Origin: Pseudocercospora fijiensis CIRAD86
Lineage: Eukaryota; Ascomycota; Dothideomycetes; Mycosphaerellales; Mycosphaerellaceae
Direction: 5' to 3'
DNA length: 64,000 nucleotides
NCBI RefSeq assembly: GCF_000340215.1
Contig: NW_006921537.1
Coordinates: 4,707,461 to 4,771,460 of the forward strand
Shown here: piece after piece, positions 21,950-33,629 of the stretch
How positions within the stretch are numbered: the first letter of the stretch is position 1
Layout: each line of letters starts with the position of its first letter
Translations under genes and position numbers: made by a program
Notes under the pieces: model-generated
What the model saw: the letters and a program-made list of their open reading frames with translations, nothing else
Told to the model about the DNA's origin: nothing
Databases searched by the model: none

Positions 21950-24900
21950 CCTTCTTCTTGTTCTTTATACTAGTCCAATACTCATCTAACAACTCGGTTA
22001 TGTCTTTAAAGGAACCTTTAGCTTCCTACGAGTCCTATTTAGGTAGATAGCCTTACTATCTTAGCAGGTACTCCTTCTTGCCTTGCCTAGTCCGGTACTA
22101 TAAGATACGTTCTATAGACTATAGCTCTTTACCGTCCGCTAGTATGTCTTCGTGTTCTATAGGGGCTTCATCCCCTTCGCGTAGGTAGTACGGCTTAAGG
22201 AGGGATATATAGAAGGTGTCGTAGATAGTGTAATGAGGTAGAAGCTACAACTAATAGGCCTAGCTACTACTCTTCGGTTCTCGGATGCGAAATAGGCCAA
22301 TGTATCTTAGTGCGAGCTTGGGCCTTGTTTTACTATTAGGTAATAGGTGTTTGCGGATGCGGAGGTTCTTAGTACTTAGTATAACTATATCGCCTTGTTT
22401 AAAGGTTATTAGCGTATAGTGCTTGTCGTAGTAGGTCTTTTAGTACTCTTAAGCCTTTGTTAACTTCTCGGCTATCTTAGTATAGATTTCTCGCATCTTC
22501 TAAACCCTCTTAATAGCCGCTAGTGTTTCGGGTACTTGACGCGCTTCCCTTTCCTTACGCTCGGCCTCGAGCGATAGTAGGTCTTATAGCATAGTAGCAT
22601 TCTAGCCTATTATAGCTATATAGGGCGAGATCTTAGTTAATGAATGTACACTGTTATTGTATACGAATTCTGTAGGCTATAGAAGGTTAACCTAATCCTC
22701 GGGGTTCTTATTAATATAGCTACGTAGGTACTGCTATAGGGTAGTATTCTGCCTCTCTATTTAACCGTTAGTCTATAGATAGAAGGCTATTAACAGCCGA
22801 TGCTTCAGTCTCAGCTATAAGCAAATCTCGCTCTAATAGTAAGATGTGAATGTCGAGCCTCTATCGGAGACTATCCCCTTAGGGGTTCCCTAATAGGTAT
22901 AGAAGATATCACTCTATAGCGCCTCTACTATATTAATAGCAGTCTAGTCTTTCCGCGCCGGGATGTATCGAGCGCCCTTAGTAAATCGATCTACTACAAT
23001 AAGGATAGTATTATATACGTCCTTGCTGCCCCTACGCCTAGTAGGTAGAAGGCCTATAATGAAATCTATTGTAAGCTTAGCAAATAGCTTCTTTAGAACA
23101 GGGAGTGAAGACAACTCGCTAAATAGTAAGTACTTTAGTGCTTTGACTCGTTAATATACGGTATACGTGTTTACGTAGTCCTTTATATCCCGCTTACTAT
23201 TTAGCTAGTAGTATGTGCGCGATAGTAGCTCGTGCGACCTCTCTATGCTATAGTAACCGGCAAGCTTACTATTATAGTATCGCTTAAGAAGTTCTTATCG
23301 GATCGAATGTTTAGCGGGGACATAGTATCTGCCCTTAAACTTTAAATAACCTTTGTTATCGATCGACCAATTGTTACTCTTACTAGATCGAGTCTTTCGC
23401 CTACTTACAAGCTTGTCTATACGTTTAGCAGTAAAGGCGTCCCTCTACTAAGCCCGTAACAGCTTATCTATAAACGATTAACCATCCCCATTTGCAAGGT
23501 TATTTAATAGCACCCTCGCTATTAAACGAGGTACGCATTGTATACATCTAATAGCACTAGTAGCCGGATTAACTGCATTAGTGCTATCGCTATTACTATA
23601 TATTGCGATGTCGACTAGGGAGTTATTATAACTTCTCCTGTCTATATCCTTAGCTCTTGCCTTAATACGCACTATTAATACAGCAAGAGCATTAACATAC
23701 TTTAAGCCGTCGCGGAGTCCGGTAAGCCGCTTATCCTACGCTTGCTTATTAACAATACGGGCTATAGCAATCTTATACTGCAGGGTTAGAAACAAAGAAT
23801 TAATATGTTAGGTCTCGCTATCGTAATTAGGTCGCCTCGATAGGCTATCGGCAGGGTTACTTACGCCTAGCCGGTATAATATATTAAAATCAAACCCGGC
23901 GAGGTAGACGGCCTATCTAGCCTGTCGACCTATAACCCTAGTAACCTTCGTGATCCTACGGAGGTTGTTATGGTCTGTATAGACCTGTATTGTATGTTAA
24001 GCCCTATCGAGGTAGTGCCTCTAGTACTTAAAGGCCTCGATAATAGCTAGGAGCTCTTACTCGTAGGTCTCGTAGCGACGCTTAGCGTTAATCATCTTCC
24101 TCGAGAAGAAGGCAATCGGGTACTAGTAATTGTTATTAGCCTGTTGTGACATAATAGCTAATATAGCAAACTATAAAGCGTTAGTCTCAATGCGGATCTG
24201 CTTGCTTAGTACAAAATAGTGCAATAAGGGGACTTTAGTGAAGCGCTTCTTTAAACCGTCAAAAGCGGCTTGTGCTCTGTTAGTCTATTTGAACTCTCTA
24301 GTCGGGTTAGCCTTAGTTTTAGTAAGCTCAGTTAGGGGCATTACGTATCGTAAATAGCCCTTAATAAAGCGACGATAGAAGTTAGCAAAACCTAGGAATA
24401 ATTGAAGCTCCTTAATACTAGTAGGCGTTAGCTACTTAGTAATAGTCTTAATCTAGTTAGGATTAGCCTTAATACCCTTAGTTAACACGAGGAAGCTAAG
24501 GAAGGACACCTCCTTAGTAGCAAAGGTGCATTTAGAAGGCTTGCAATACAGTCTATAGGCTCGCAGGCGATCGAGCACCTTGCGGACTGTAGCCTAGTGC
24601 TCCGTAATGTTAGGTAAGTGTATATAAACTAGGATATTATCTAGGTAAACTATATAGAGATAGTCTAATAGGCCCGAAAGGGCTCGATTAATATAGGACT
24701 AGAATGTTACGGGGGCGTTAGCTAAGCCGAATAGTATAACTAAGTACTCGAAATAGCTATAGCGGGTACGGAAGGCTATTTTCCATTTATTACCCTTACG
24801 GATGCGGATGCGATAGTATGCATCCTTAATATCCAATGTAGTATAGTAGTAAGCACTAGAAAGGCGATCGAGGGTCTTATTAATAAGAGGAAGTAGATAG

Positions 24901-27185
24901 CGGTCTTTAATAGTAACAGCGTTGAGCCTACGATAATCAATATATAGGCGTAGGCTACTATCCTTCTTTAGTACGAATAGGATAGGGGCGCTAGCAGGGC
25001 TGTTACTATACCGAATGCGACTATTAGCTAGGTTTTCCTCTAGGTACTTACGCAACATAGCAAGCTCTCGTTTACTAAGGTTGTAGAGGGGGCTAAAAGG
25101 GACCTCCTTACCCTCTATAATATTAATCTTATAATCCGTCTCTTTGAACATAGGCAATGTCGATGCTAGGTAGTGTTTAAACACATTAATATAGGTTTCT
25201 CGAATAGGCTCCGGTATACGAGCAAGCTAATTAGGGTCTATGCTATTAGGGGGCACAGGTTTATCGTTATCGCCTAATAGGTCGACTATTAGGTTAGCTG
25301 CGGCAGGTGTTAGGTTGCCGATAAATAGGACCCTAATATCGTTAGGGCACTCGCTAACATCGATGTGTTTAATGTCCTCTTTCCTAGCGATTCTAAATCG
25401 CTACTATTAACTGCCTAAGTCTATAACTATAGTATAGTACTTAAGAACAGGGTTGCTAATAACAATCTCCGATAGGAGGCTGTCTATATCTACCGCATAG
25501 GCAGTGAAGTTTAGTAGGCGCTTATTGCCGAGGTCGTCCTTTAGGGCTATATAGATATAGTAGGCCCTATAGGTCAAGTGCCGAGCGTTATTAAACCAAG
25601 TAAGGGTTAGCAGGTTAGTCCTAGGCAGTTGTCGAAGGTCTAATTGCTTAGCTAGGCGATGGCTAATAAGGGCGCTAACTGAATTTCCTAGATCCAGTAT
25701 AACCTTAGTCTTATAGTTAGTGTCGGGCCCGGATATAAGACAGGTACGTATAATAGCTAGCACAATGTCGATAGTCTTACGCCGTACGAGGCTAACAGTT
25801 GGTGCGGCGCTTACTCTTTTTTCGAAGGTTGGCCTATAGGGGTAGCGTTAGCTGCTAAAAGGTGCTTTCGGTACTTAGCGGTAGTACGGTCGATTCGGGC
25901 CTAGTCCTTAGGTTTATCGCATTAGCCTAGTAGATAGCTAGTGCTGTTACAATTGAAGCACTTCAGTCCGGTTAGAGGATTGCTATAGCTATTGCCGCTA
26001 TTGTTAGCCGAGCGATTAGTACTATAGGGATACGAGCCCCTTCTACGGCCCCTATTACGGCCTCCTCTATATAGCCGTCGGCTACGGCTTCTTCTACGAT
26101 CGTTACTGTTCCTATTGTTAGCATTGTTGTCCTAGTAGGAACCTTAGTTTCCTCCGCGGCTACGGTTACTACGGTTGCTAGTAGGTCGGATCCTTAATTC
26201 TAGTCGTTACTAGAGCTAGATAGCTCGTTTAGTAGTTTCGACTTCGACTATAAATTGAATGCGTATAAGATTAGTCTGTTCGAACACGCGACGGCGGTCT
26301 AATTCAAGGACTAATTCCTATCGCAATTTAGGGCGTAATTCGGAAATCTAGATAGAGTCGGTCTTAGCTAGCAAATCGTCTTCAAGGGTCTTTAAATAGG
26401 CCTTAAATGAACGGGCTAATTGATTAGTCTTTTGCTTAGCCCGAAGGTACTAGTCCTAAGCGTATTGTTGCCTTAGTATAGGGTTTCTAAGGGTGTCTAG
26501 TATAATGGTTTTGTAGGTTTGCTACTAAACAGCGGTCTGATTAGTAAGGGAGTTAAAGTAGTTATCCTAGGTACGCTTTAGGTCTCTATTAATGTATTGC
26601 ATAGTATAGACGACTAGCGAATAGTCGTCTAGTAGGGCCCTTAGTGCATTTCGTTAGTTAAGCTTACAGTTACGAATGTAGTCGTTATATTGCTTTCGAC
26701 TAGAGCTATTAAACACGGTATAGTCCTTGAGTTTAGCATCCTTCTTCTAGACTAGGACTAATAGTGAGGAAGGCCCTGCTATCGGCTTAGTATTAGTTAT
26801 TAGGGCTTCCTATAGGCGGCGGATCTCGAGGAGATTATCCTTTAGCTATTATTCTTAACGTAGGGCAGTAAGCCTGTTTTAGGTAGCTTCTTAAAGTCTC
26901 CCTACTAGTTGGGGGCTAAAGGCTAGTTAGCTATATCGACGGTTAATAATATTGTTAAGAATGTCGTCGATAGGCAACTCTAGATTATTACCTAGAACTA
27001 TAGGTTCTTCTTTAACAGGCTCTCCGGTAGGCTCTTTAGCAGGAGGCACTTCAGTAGGCACTGTGCTACTAGCGTTGTCGTTGCTAGCGCTACTAGCGGC
27101 AGCGCGGTTGTTGTTTCGTAATGAACTAGCTATTATAAGGGGCGACACTAATAATGTATTATTAGCCCCTAAGATGCGGATATAG
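21950..27185 (-). pseudogene. element A unit 1 gag-pol relic
   Basis: Read right to left: gag (start near 27148); a zinc knuckle near 25930 reading 'CFNCN...Y...C', whose His is now Tyr; a protease region with 'LDLGNSVSALISHRL' in place of D-S/T-G; reverse transcriptase with 'LDIKDAYYRIRI' and 'YLVILFGLANAP' (about 24700-25184); the catalytic box reads 'YLDN' at about 24630 where YxDD is required; then RNase H, an integrase region (about 22700-23400) and a chromodomain near 22000-22080 ('KKEYLLR', Trp codons now TAG). Stops are RIP-type. Loss of the second catalytic Asp by TpG to TpA inactivates the polymerase independently of the stops. Confidence 0.9.
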
Positions 27186-27405
27186 CGGAATTAGTGGATA
27201 TCGGCTTGGTATGCTTAACTTAGTATAATGGGCCGTATAGAAGGCCTTGCTTAATAATTGGTACGGTTGTTTCGATAGAATAGTACGTATAGGTCCCGTT
27301 CTTCGGGCGTAATATAGTTAGATTAGTCTTGTTCGTAGCTATACCGCTAAAAGCTTGAAATAAGGACTATCTAGCTGCTGCCCTTAAAGGGTAGATCGAA
27401 TACTA

Positions 27406-27603
27406 TATAAGAAGGGTTATATTAGTAGGTAGATAGGGTGGTAGTGGGTATAGGTAGTATTCGATAGAGATCTAAGAGGAGAGGGAGGAAGGCAGGCTAG
27501 TTGGCCTAACGCTAAGCGCTAAGCCCTGCCTGAGGCATCAAGACCCTAGCTTCACTCGAGCCTAGTCACATGCCAATTACGTGTAACCTCTTTAGTCCTA
27601 ATA
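27406..27603 (-). repeat. element A LTR3 (198 bp), shared by both units
   Basis: Acts as 5' LTR of unit 1 and 3' LTR of unit 2. Both termini are RIP-mutated (TATAAGAAGG, CCTAATA). Confidence 0.9.
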
Positions 27604-30600
27604 CCTAGCCTTCTTCTTGTTTTTTACGCTAGTCTAATACTCGTCTAACAACTCGGCTATATCTTCGAAGGAGTCTTTAGCTTCCTACGAGTCCTATTTA
27701 GGTAAATAGCCTTGCTATCTTAATATATACTCCTTCTTGCCTTTCCTAGTCCGGTACTATAGGATACGTTCTATAGACTACAGCTCTTTACTATCCGCTA
27801 GTATATCTTCGTGTTTAGTAGGGGCTTCATCCCCCTCGCGTAGGTAATATAGCTTAAGGAGGGATATATAGAAGGTATTATAGATAGTATAATAAGGAGG
27901 AAGCTATAACTAATAGGCCTATACGGAGGAGCCCTTAACTTCTCGAATGCGGAATAGGCTAATATATCTTAGTACGAGCTTAGGCCTTGTTTTGCCGTTA
28001 GGTAATAGGTGCTTACGGATACGGAGGTTCTTAGTGCTTAGTATAACTATATCGCCTTGCTTAAAGGTTATCGGTGTATAGTGTTTGTCGTAATAGGCCT
28101 TCTAATAGGCCTAGGCCTTTGCTAGTTTGTTAGCTAACTTAGCGTGAATTTCTCGCATCTTTTAAACCCTCTTAATAGCCGCTAGTATTTTAGGGGTTAG
28201 TACTTAACGCGCTTCCCTTTCCTTACGCTCGGCCTCGAGCGAGGTAAATAGACCCTATAGCAACGCGGCGTTTTGACCTATTATAGCTATATACGGTGAA
28301 ACCTTAGTTAATAAATGCATACTATTATTATATACAAATTCGGCCGGTTATAGGAGGTCGACCTATCTGTTAGGGTCCTTATTAATGTAGCTTCGTAAGT
28401 ATTGCTACAGCGTAGCATTCTGCCTTTCGGTCTGACTATCTGTTTGTAGATAGAATGCTATAGACAGGCGATGCTTGAGTCTTAGCTATAGGCAAATCTC
28501 ACTCTAATAATAGGATGTAAATGTCGAGCCTCGGTTAGAGACTATCCCTTTAGGGGTCCCCTAATAGGTACAGAAGATGTTGTTCTATAGCGCTTCTACT
28601 ATATTAATAGCAGTCTAATCTTTCCGCGCCGGGATATATCGAGCGCCCTTAGTAAACCGGTCTATAACGACTAGGATAGCGTTAAAGATGTTTTTGCTTC
28701 CTCTTCGCTTAGTAGGGGGAAGACTTATAATAAAATCTATTATAAGCTCTACAAATAGCTTGTAAGGGATTGGCAATAAGGACAACTCGCTAAAAGGCTA
28801 ATGCTTTAGTGCCTTAATACGTTAATATACGGTATACGTGTTTACGTAGTCCTTTATATCCCGCTTACTATTTAGCTAGTAGTATATACGCGATAGTAGC
28901 TCGTGCGACCTCTCTATACTATAGTAACCGGCAAGCTTACTATTATAGTGTCGCTTAAGAAGCTCTTGTCTAATCGATTGTTTAGTAGGGACATAGTATC
29001 TGCCCTTAAACTTTAAGTAACCCTTATCGTCGATCGACTAGTTATTACTCTTACTAGATCGAGTCTTTCGTCTACTTACAAGCTTATCGATACGTTTAGC
29101 AGCAAAGGCGTCCCTCTACTAAGCCCGTAATAGCTTATCTATAAACGATTGACTATCCCTATTCGTAAGGTTATTTAATAGCACCCTCGCTATTAAACGA
29201 GGTACGCATTATATACATCTAATAGCACTAGTAGCTAGATTAACTGTATTAGTGCTTTAATCGCTGTTACTATATATAGCGATATCGACTAGGGAGTTAT
29301 TATAACTTCTCCTATCTGTGTCCTTAGCCTTTGCCTTAATACGCACTATTAATATAGCAAGAGCATTAATATGCTTTAAGCCGTCGCGGAGTCCGGTAAG
29401 CCGCTTATCCTACGCTTGCTTATTAATAATACGGGCTATAGCAATCTTATGCTATAGGGTTAGAAACAATAAATTAATGGATTGCTAAGTCTCGCTATTG
29501 TAATTAGGTCGCCTCGACGGGCTATTAGCAGGGTTACTTACGCCTAGCCGATGTAATATATTAAAATCGAACCCGGCGAGGTAGACGGCCTATCTAGCCT
29601 GTCGACCTATAACCCTAGTAACCTTCGTAATTCTACGGAGGTTGTTATAGTCTGTATAGACCTGAATAGTGTGCTAGGTACTATCGAGATAGTAGCGCTA
29701 GTGCTTAAAGGCTTCTACGATTGCTAAGAGCTCTTATTCGTAGGTCTCGTAGCGACGCTTAGCATCGATTATCTTCCTCGAGAAAAAGGCAATCGGGTAC
29801 TAGTAATAGTTATCATCTAATTGCTATAACATAATAGCCGATATAGCGAACTGTAAAGCGTTAGTCTTAATACGGATTGGTTTGCTTAGTATAAAGTAGT
29901 ATAATAGGGGGACTTTAGTAAAGCGCTTCTTTAAACTATTAAAAGCGGCTTGTACTCTATTAGTCTATCTAAACTCTCTAGTTGGATTAGCCTTAGTTTT
30001 AGTAAGCTCAGTTAGGGGCATTACGTGTCGCGAATAGCTCTTAATAAACCGACGGTAGAAGTTAGTAAAACCTAGGAATAATTGAAGCTCCTTAATACTA
30101 GTAGGCGTTAGCCACTTAGTAATAGTTGTAATCCGATTAGGATTAGCCTTAACACCCTCGGTTGATACGAGGAAGCTAAGGAAGGGCACCTCTTTAGCGG
30201 CGAAGGTGTATTTAGAGGGTTTGTAGTACAAGCTATAGGCCCGTAGGCGGTCGAGCACCTTACGTACGGCGGCCTAATGTTCCGCAATGTTAGGTAAGTG
30301 CGTATAGACTAAGATATCGTCTAGATAGACTACGCAGAGGTGGTCTAATAGGCCTAATAGGGCCCGATTAATATAGGACTAGAATGTTGTAGGGGCATTA
30401 GCTAGCCTAAATAGCATAACTAAATACTCGAAATAGCTATAGCGAGTACGGAAGGCCGTCTTCTATTTATTACCCTTACGGATGCGAATGCGGTAGTAGG
30501 CGTCCTTAATGTCTAATATAGTATAGAAGTAGGCGCTAGAAAGGCGATCGAGGGTCTCGTTAATAAGCGGAAGTAGATAGCGGTCTTTAATAGTAATAGC

Positions 30601-32870
30601 ATTAAGTCTACGATAATTAACACATAGGCGCAGGCTACTATCCTTCTTTAGAACAAACAGGATTAGTGTACTAGTAGAGCTGTTGCTATACTGAATTCGA
30701 CTATTAGCTAGGTTCTTATCTAGGTACTTACGCAATACGGCAAGCTCGCGCTTACTAAGGTTGTAGAGTAGTCTAAAAGGAACCTCCTTGCCCTCTATAA
30801 TATCAATCTTATAATCCGTCTCTTTAAATATAGGCAATGTCGATGCCAAGTAGTATTTAAACACATTAATATAGGTCTCTCGAACAGGCTATAGGATACG
30901 AGCGAGTTAGTTAGGGTCTATACTATTAGGGGGTACGGGTTTATCGTTATCCCCTAATAGGTCGACTATTAGGTCGGCTAAGACAGGTGTTAGGTTGCTA
31001 ATAAACAGGACCCTAATATCGTTAGGGCACTCGCTAACATTAATGTGTTTAATGTCCTCTTTCCTAGCGATTCCAAATCGCTACTATTAAAGGCCTAGGT
31101 CTATAACTACAGCGTAATACTTAAGAATAGGGTTGCTAATAACAATATCGGATAGGAGGCTGTCTATGTCTACTGCGTAGGTAGTAAAGTCTAGCAGGCG
31201 CTTATTGCCGAGGTCGTCTTTTAGGGCTATATAAATATAGTAGGCTCTATAGGTTAAGTGCCGAGCGTTATTAAACTAAGCAAGGGTTAGCAGGTTAGTC
31301 CTAGGCAGTTGTCGAAGGTCTAATTGCTTAGCTAGGCGATAGCTAATAGAGGCGCTAACTGAATTTCCTAGGTCTAGTATAACCTTAGCTTTATAGTTAG
31401 CGTCGTGCCTAGATATAAGACAGGTACGTATAATAGCTAGTACAATATCGATAGTCTTACGCCGTACAAGGCTAATAGTTAGTGCGGCGCTTATTCTTTT
31501 TTCGACTAATTAGAAGGACCGATAGGGGTAGCGTTAGCGGCTAAAAGGTGCTTTTAATGTTTAGCGGTAGCACGGTCGATTCGGGCCTAGTCCTTAGGTT
31601 TGTCGCATTAGCCTAGTAAATAGCTAGTGCTATTACAATTGAAGCACTTCAATCCGGTTAGTAGATTGCCGTAGCTGTTGTTATTGTTAGTAGAGCGGTT
31701 AGTATTATAGGGATACGAGCCCTTTCTACGGCCCCTATCGCGGCCTCCTCTATATAGCCGCCGGCTACGGCCTCTTCTACGATCGTTACTGTTCCTATTG
31801 TTAGCATTGTTGTCTTAGTAGGAACCTTAGTTTCCTCCGCGGCTACGGTTGCTACGGTTGCTAGTAGGTCGGATCCTTAATTCTAGTCGTTACTAGAGCT
31901 AGATAGCTCGTTTAGCTGTTTCTACCTCGACTATGAATTGAATGCGTATTAGGTTAGCCTATTCAAACACACGGCGGCGGTCCAATTTAAGGACTAGTTC
32001 CTATCTCAGTTTAGGTCGTATCTTAGATATCTAGATAGAGTCGGTCTTAGGTAGCAAATCGTCCTCGAGGGTCTTTAAATAGGCCTTAAATAAGCGAGCT
32101 AATTGATTAGTCTTTTGCTTAGCTCGAAGGTACTAGTCCTAAGCGTGTTGTTGCCTTAGTATAGGGTTTCTAAGGGTGTCTAGTATAATAGTTTTATAGG
32201 TCTGCTACTAAACAGCGGTCTAATCGTTAAGGGATTCAAAATAGTTATCCTAGGTGCGTTTTGGGTCTCTATTAATGTATTGCATAGCGTAGACGACTAA
32301 TGAATAGTTATCTAGCAACGCTCTTAGTGCATTGCGCTAGTTAAGCTCGCAGTTACGAATATAGTTATTGTATTGCTTCCGGCTAGAGCTATTAAATACG
32401 GTATAGTCCTTAAGTTTAGCATCCTTCTTCTAGACTAGGACTAGTAGTGAGGAAGGCCCTGCTATCGGCTTAGTAGTAGTTGTTAGGGCTTCCTATAGGC
32501 GGCGAATCTCGAGGAGATTATCCTTTAGCTATTGTTCTTAACGTAGGGTAGTAAGCCTGTTTTAGGTAGCTTCTTGAAGTCTCGCTACTAGCTAGGGGCT
32601 AAAGGCTAGTTAGCTATATCGACGGTTGACAATATTATTAAGTATGTCGTTAATAGGCAACTCTAGGTCGTTACCTAGAACTATAGGTTCTTCGGCAGGC
32701 CTAGTAGCAGGTTCTTTAGTAGGTAGCACTTTAGCAGGTACTTTAGTAGGCACTGTGCTACTAGCGTTGTCGTTGCTAGCGCTACTAGCGGCGCCGCGGT
32801 TGTTGTTGCTTCGTAATAAGCCGGCTATTGTAATAAGGGGTAGCACCGATAATATATTGTAGGCCCCTAA
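27604..32870 (-). pseudogene. element A unit 2 gag-pol relic
   Basis: Collinear with unit 1: gag start near 32846, knuckle near 31640, protease near 31390, reverse transcriptase 30463-30864 with 'LDIKDAYYRIRI', catalytic box 'YLDDILVY' intact at about 30300-30330, RNase H with 'FLGFTNFYRRF' upstream (about 30060), integrase about 28400-29100, chromodomain about 27620-27720. The chromodomain end runs almost directly into LTR3, without the X segment of unit 1. It differs from unit 1 at many CpA/TpG sites, so part of the RIP came after the duplication or hit the copies unequally. Confidence 0.9.
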
Positions 32871-33103
32871 GATACGGATATAGCGGAATTAGTAGATATC
32901 GGCTTAGTGCGATTAATTTAGTATAATAGGCCGTATAGAAGGCCTTGCTTAATAATTGGTACAGTTGTTTTAATAGAATAGTACGTGTAGGTCCCGTTCT
33001 TCGGGCGTAATATAGTTAAATCGATAGTTTTCGTAGCTATACCGCTAAAAGCTTGAAATAAGGACTATCTAGCTGCTGCCCTTAAAGGGTGGATCGAATA
33101 CTA

Positions 33104-33300
33104 TATAAGAAGGGTTATATTAGCAGGTAGATAGGGTAGTAGTGGGTATAAGTAGTATTCGATAAGGAGCTAGGAGGAGAGGGAGGAAGGCAGGCAAGTT
33201 AGCCTATTGCTAAGCGCTAGGCCCTGCCTAAGGCACTAAGACCCTAGCTTCACTCGGCCTAATTACATGCTAATTACGTATAGCCTCTTTGGCCCTAACA
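33104..33300 (-). repeat. element A LTR4 (197 bp), outer 5' LTR
   Basis: Outer end keeps CCCTAACA and is followed directly by TTCCC, fixing the true 5' end of the element. Confidence 0.9.
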
Positions 33301-33305
33301 TTCCC
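33301..33305 (+). repeat. target-site duplication of element A, right copy (TTCCC)
   Basis: Exact repeat of 19129-19133. Confidence 0.9.
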
Positions 33306-33411
33306 CTAGATAACCGATTATAGATATCGCCTTATAACTAGAGTCGTCTAGATAGGACATCCTAGCCTGTCTCTAAAGTTTCTCGTAGGAGCGCCGAGAA
33401 TTTAGTATCCT
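33306..33411 (+). pseudogene. antisense ORF of element B, 3' part
   Basis: In phase with the segment ending at 19133 once element A and one TTCCC copy are removed: '...NEPFP' is followed by 'LDNRL'. It continues through Trp-type TAG codons to 'SAENLVS' and a TAA near 33409. It shows that A landed inside an ORF rather than in spacer. Confidence 0.55.
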
Positions 33412-33524
33412 AAAGGTATATATTTCTAATATTTCCTACCTATTTTATCTTCTAGCTAGTTAGTCTAGTAGTATAATTCTTAGCTATAAAAGACATAGTT
33501 GCTAGGTACGCTACTAGAGTCCCC

Positions 33525-33612
33525 GCTCCTCGAGCTATACTACCCTAGGTCGTTAAGAACTCTAAGGCGCTATAATCGATAGGATCTAAGAGGTCGTAGG
33601 TTTAATTCCTAT
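33525..33612 (+). pseudogene. possible tRNA-derived relic inside element B
   Basis: GGTTTAATTCC near 33597-33607 matches a Pol III B box once one CpA change is undone, and the flanking GTAGG/CCTAT would then pair as a five-base T stem. The next bases, ACTAGTT, could be a 3' acceptor strand, but I could not find a clean 5' partner or a clear anticodon arm. It could be a RIP-damaged tRNA, a tRNA-derived SINE, or chance. Confidence 0.3.
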
Positions 33613-33629
33613 ACTAGTTATTTCCTTTT

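Larger units (their letters stand above)
19134..33300 (-). mobile_element. Ty3/gypsy chromovirus 'A', rearranged tandem array, nested in B
   Basis: Order on the + strand: LTR1 (19134-19330), X1, LTR2 (20582-20779), X2, gag-pol 1 (minus), LTR3 (27406-27603), gag-pol 2 (minus), LTR4 (33104-33300). One TTCCC duplication bounds the entire 14.2 kb, so this was a single insertion that later expanded, most simply by unequal or template-switch recombination between LTRs. LTR3 serves both units. X (about 1.2 kb) lies between the chromodomain and the LTR in unit 1 but is missing from unit 2. Confidence 0.9.

Noticed and set aside
26952..27185. + strand ORF opposite the gag start of element A unit 1 (also 32626-32862 in unit 2)
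   Set aside because: It mirrors the gag N-terminal low-complexity coding region on the other strand and has no features of its own.
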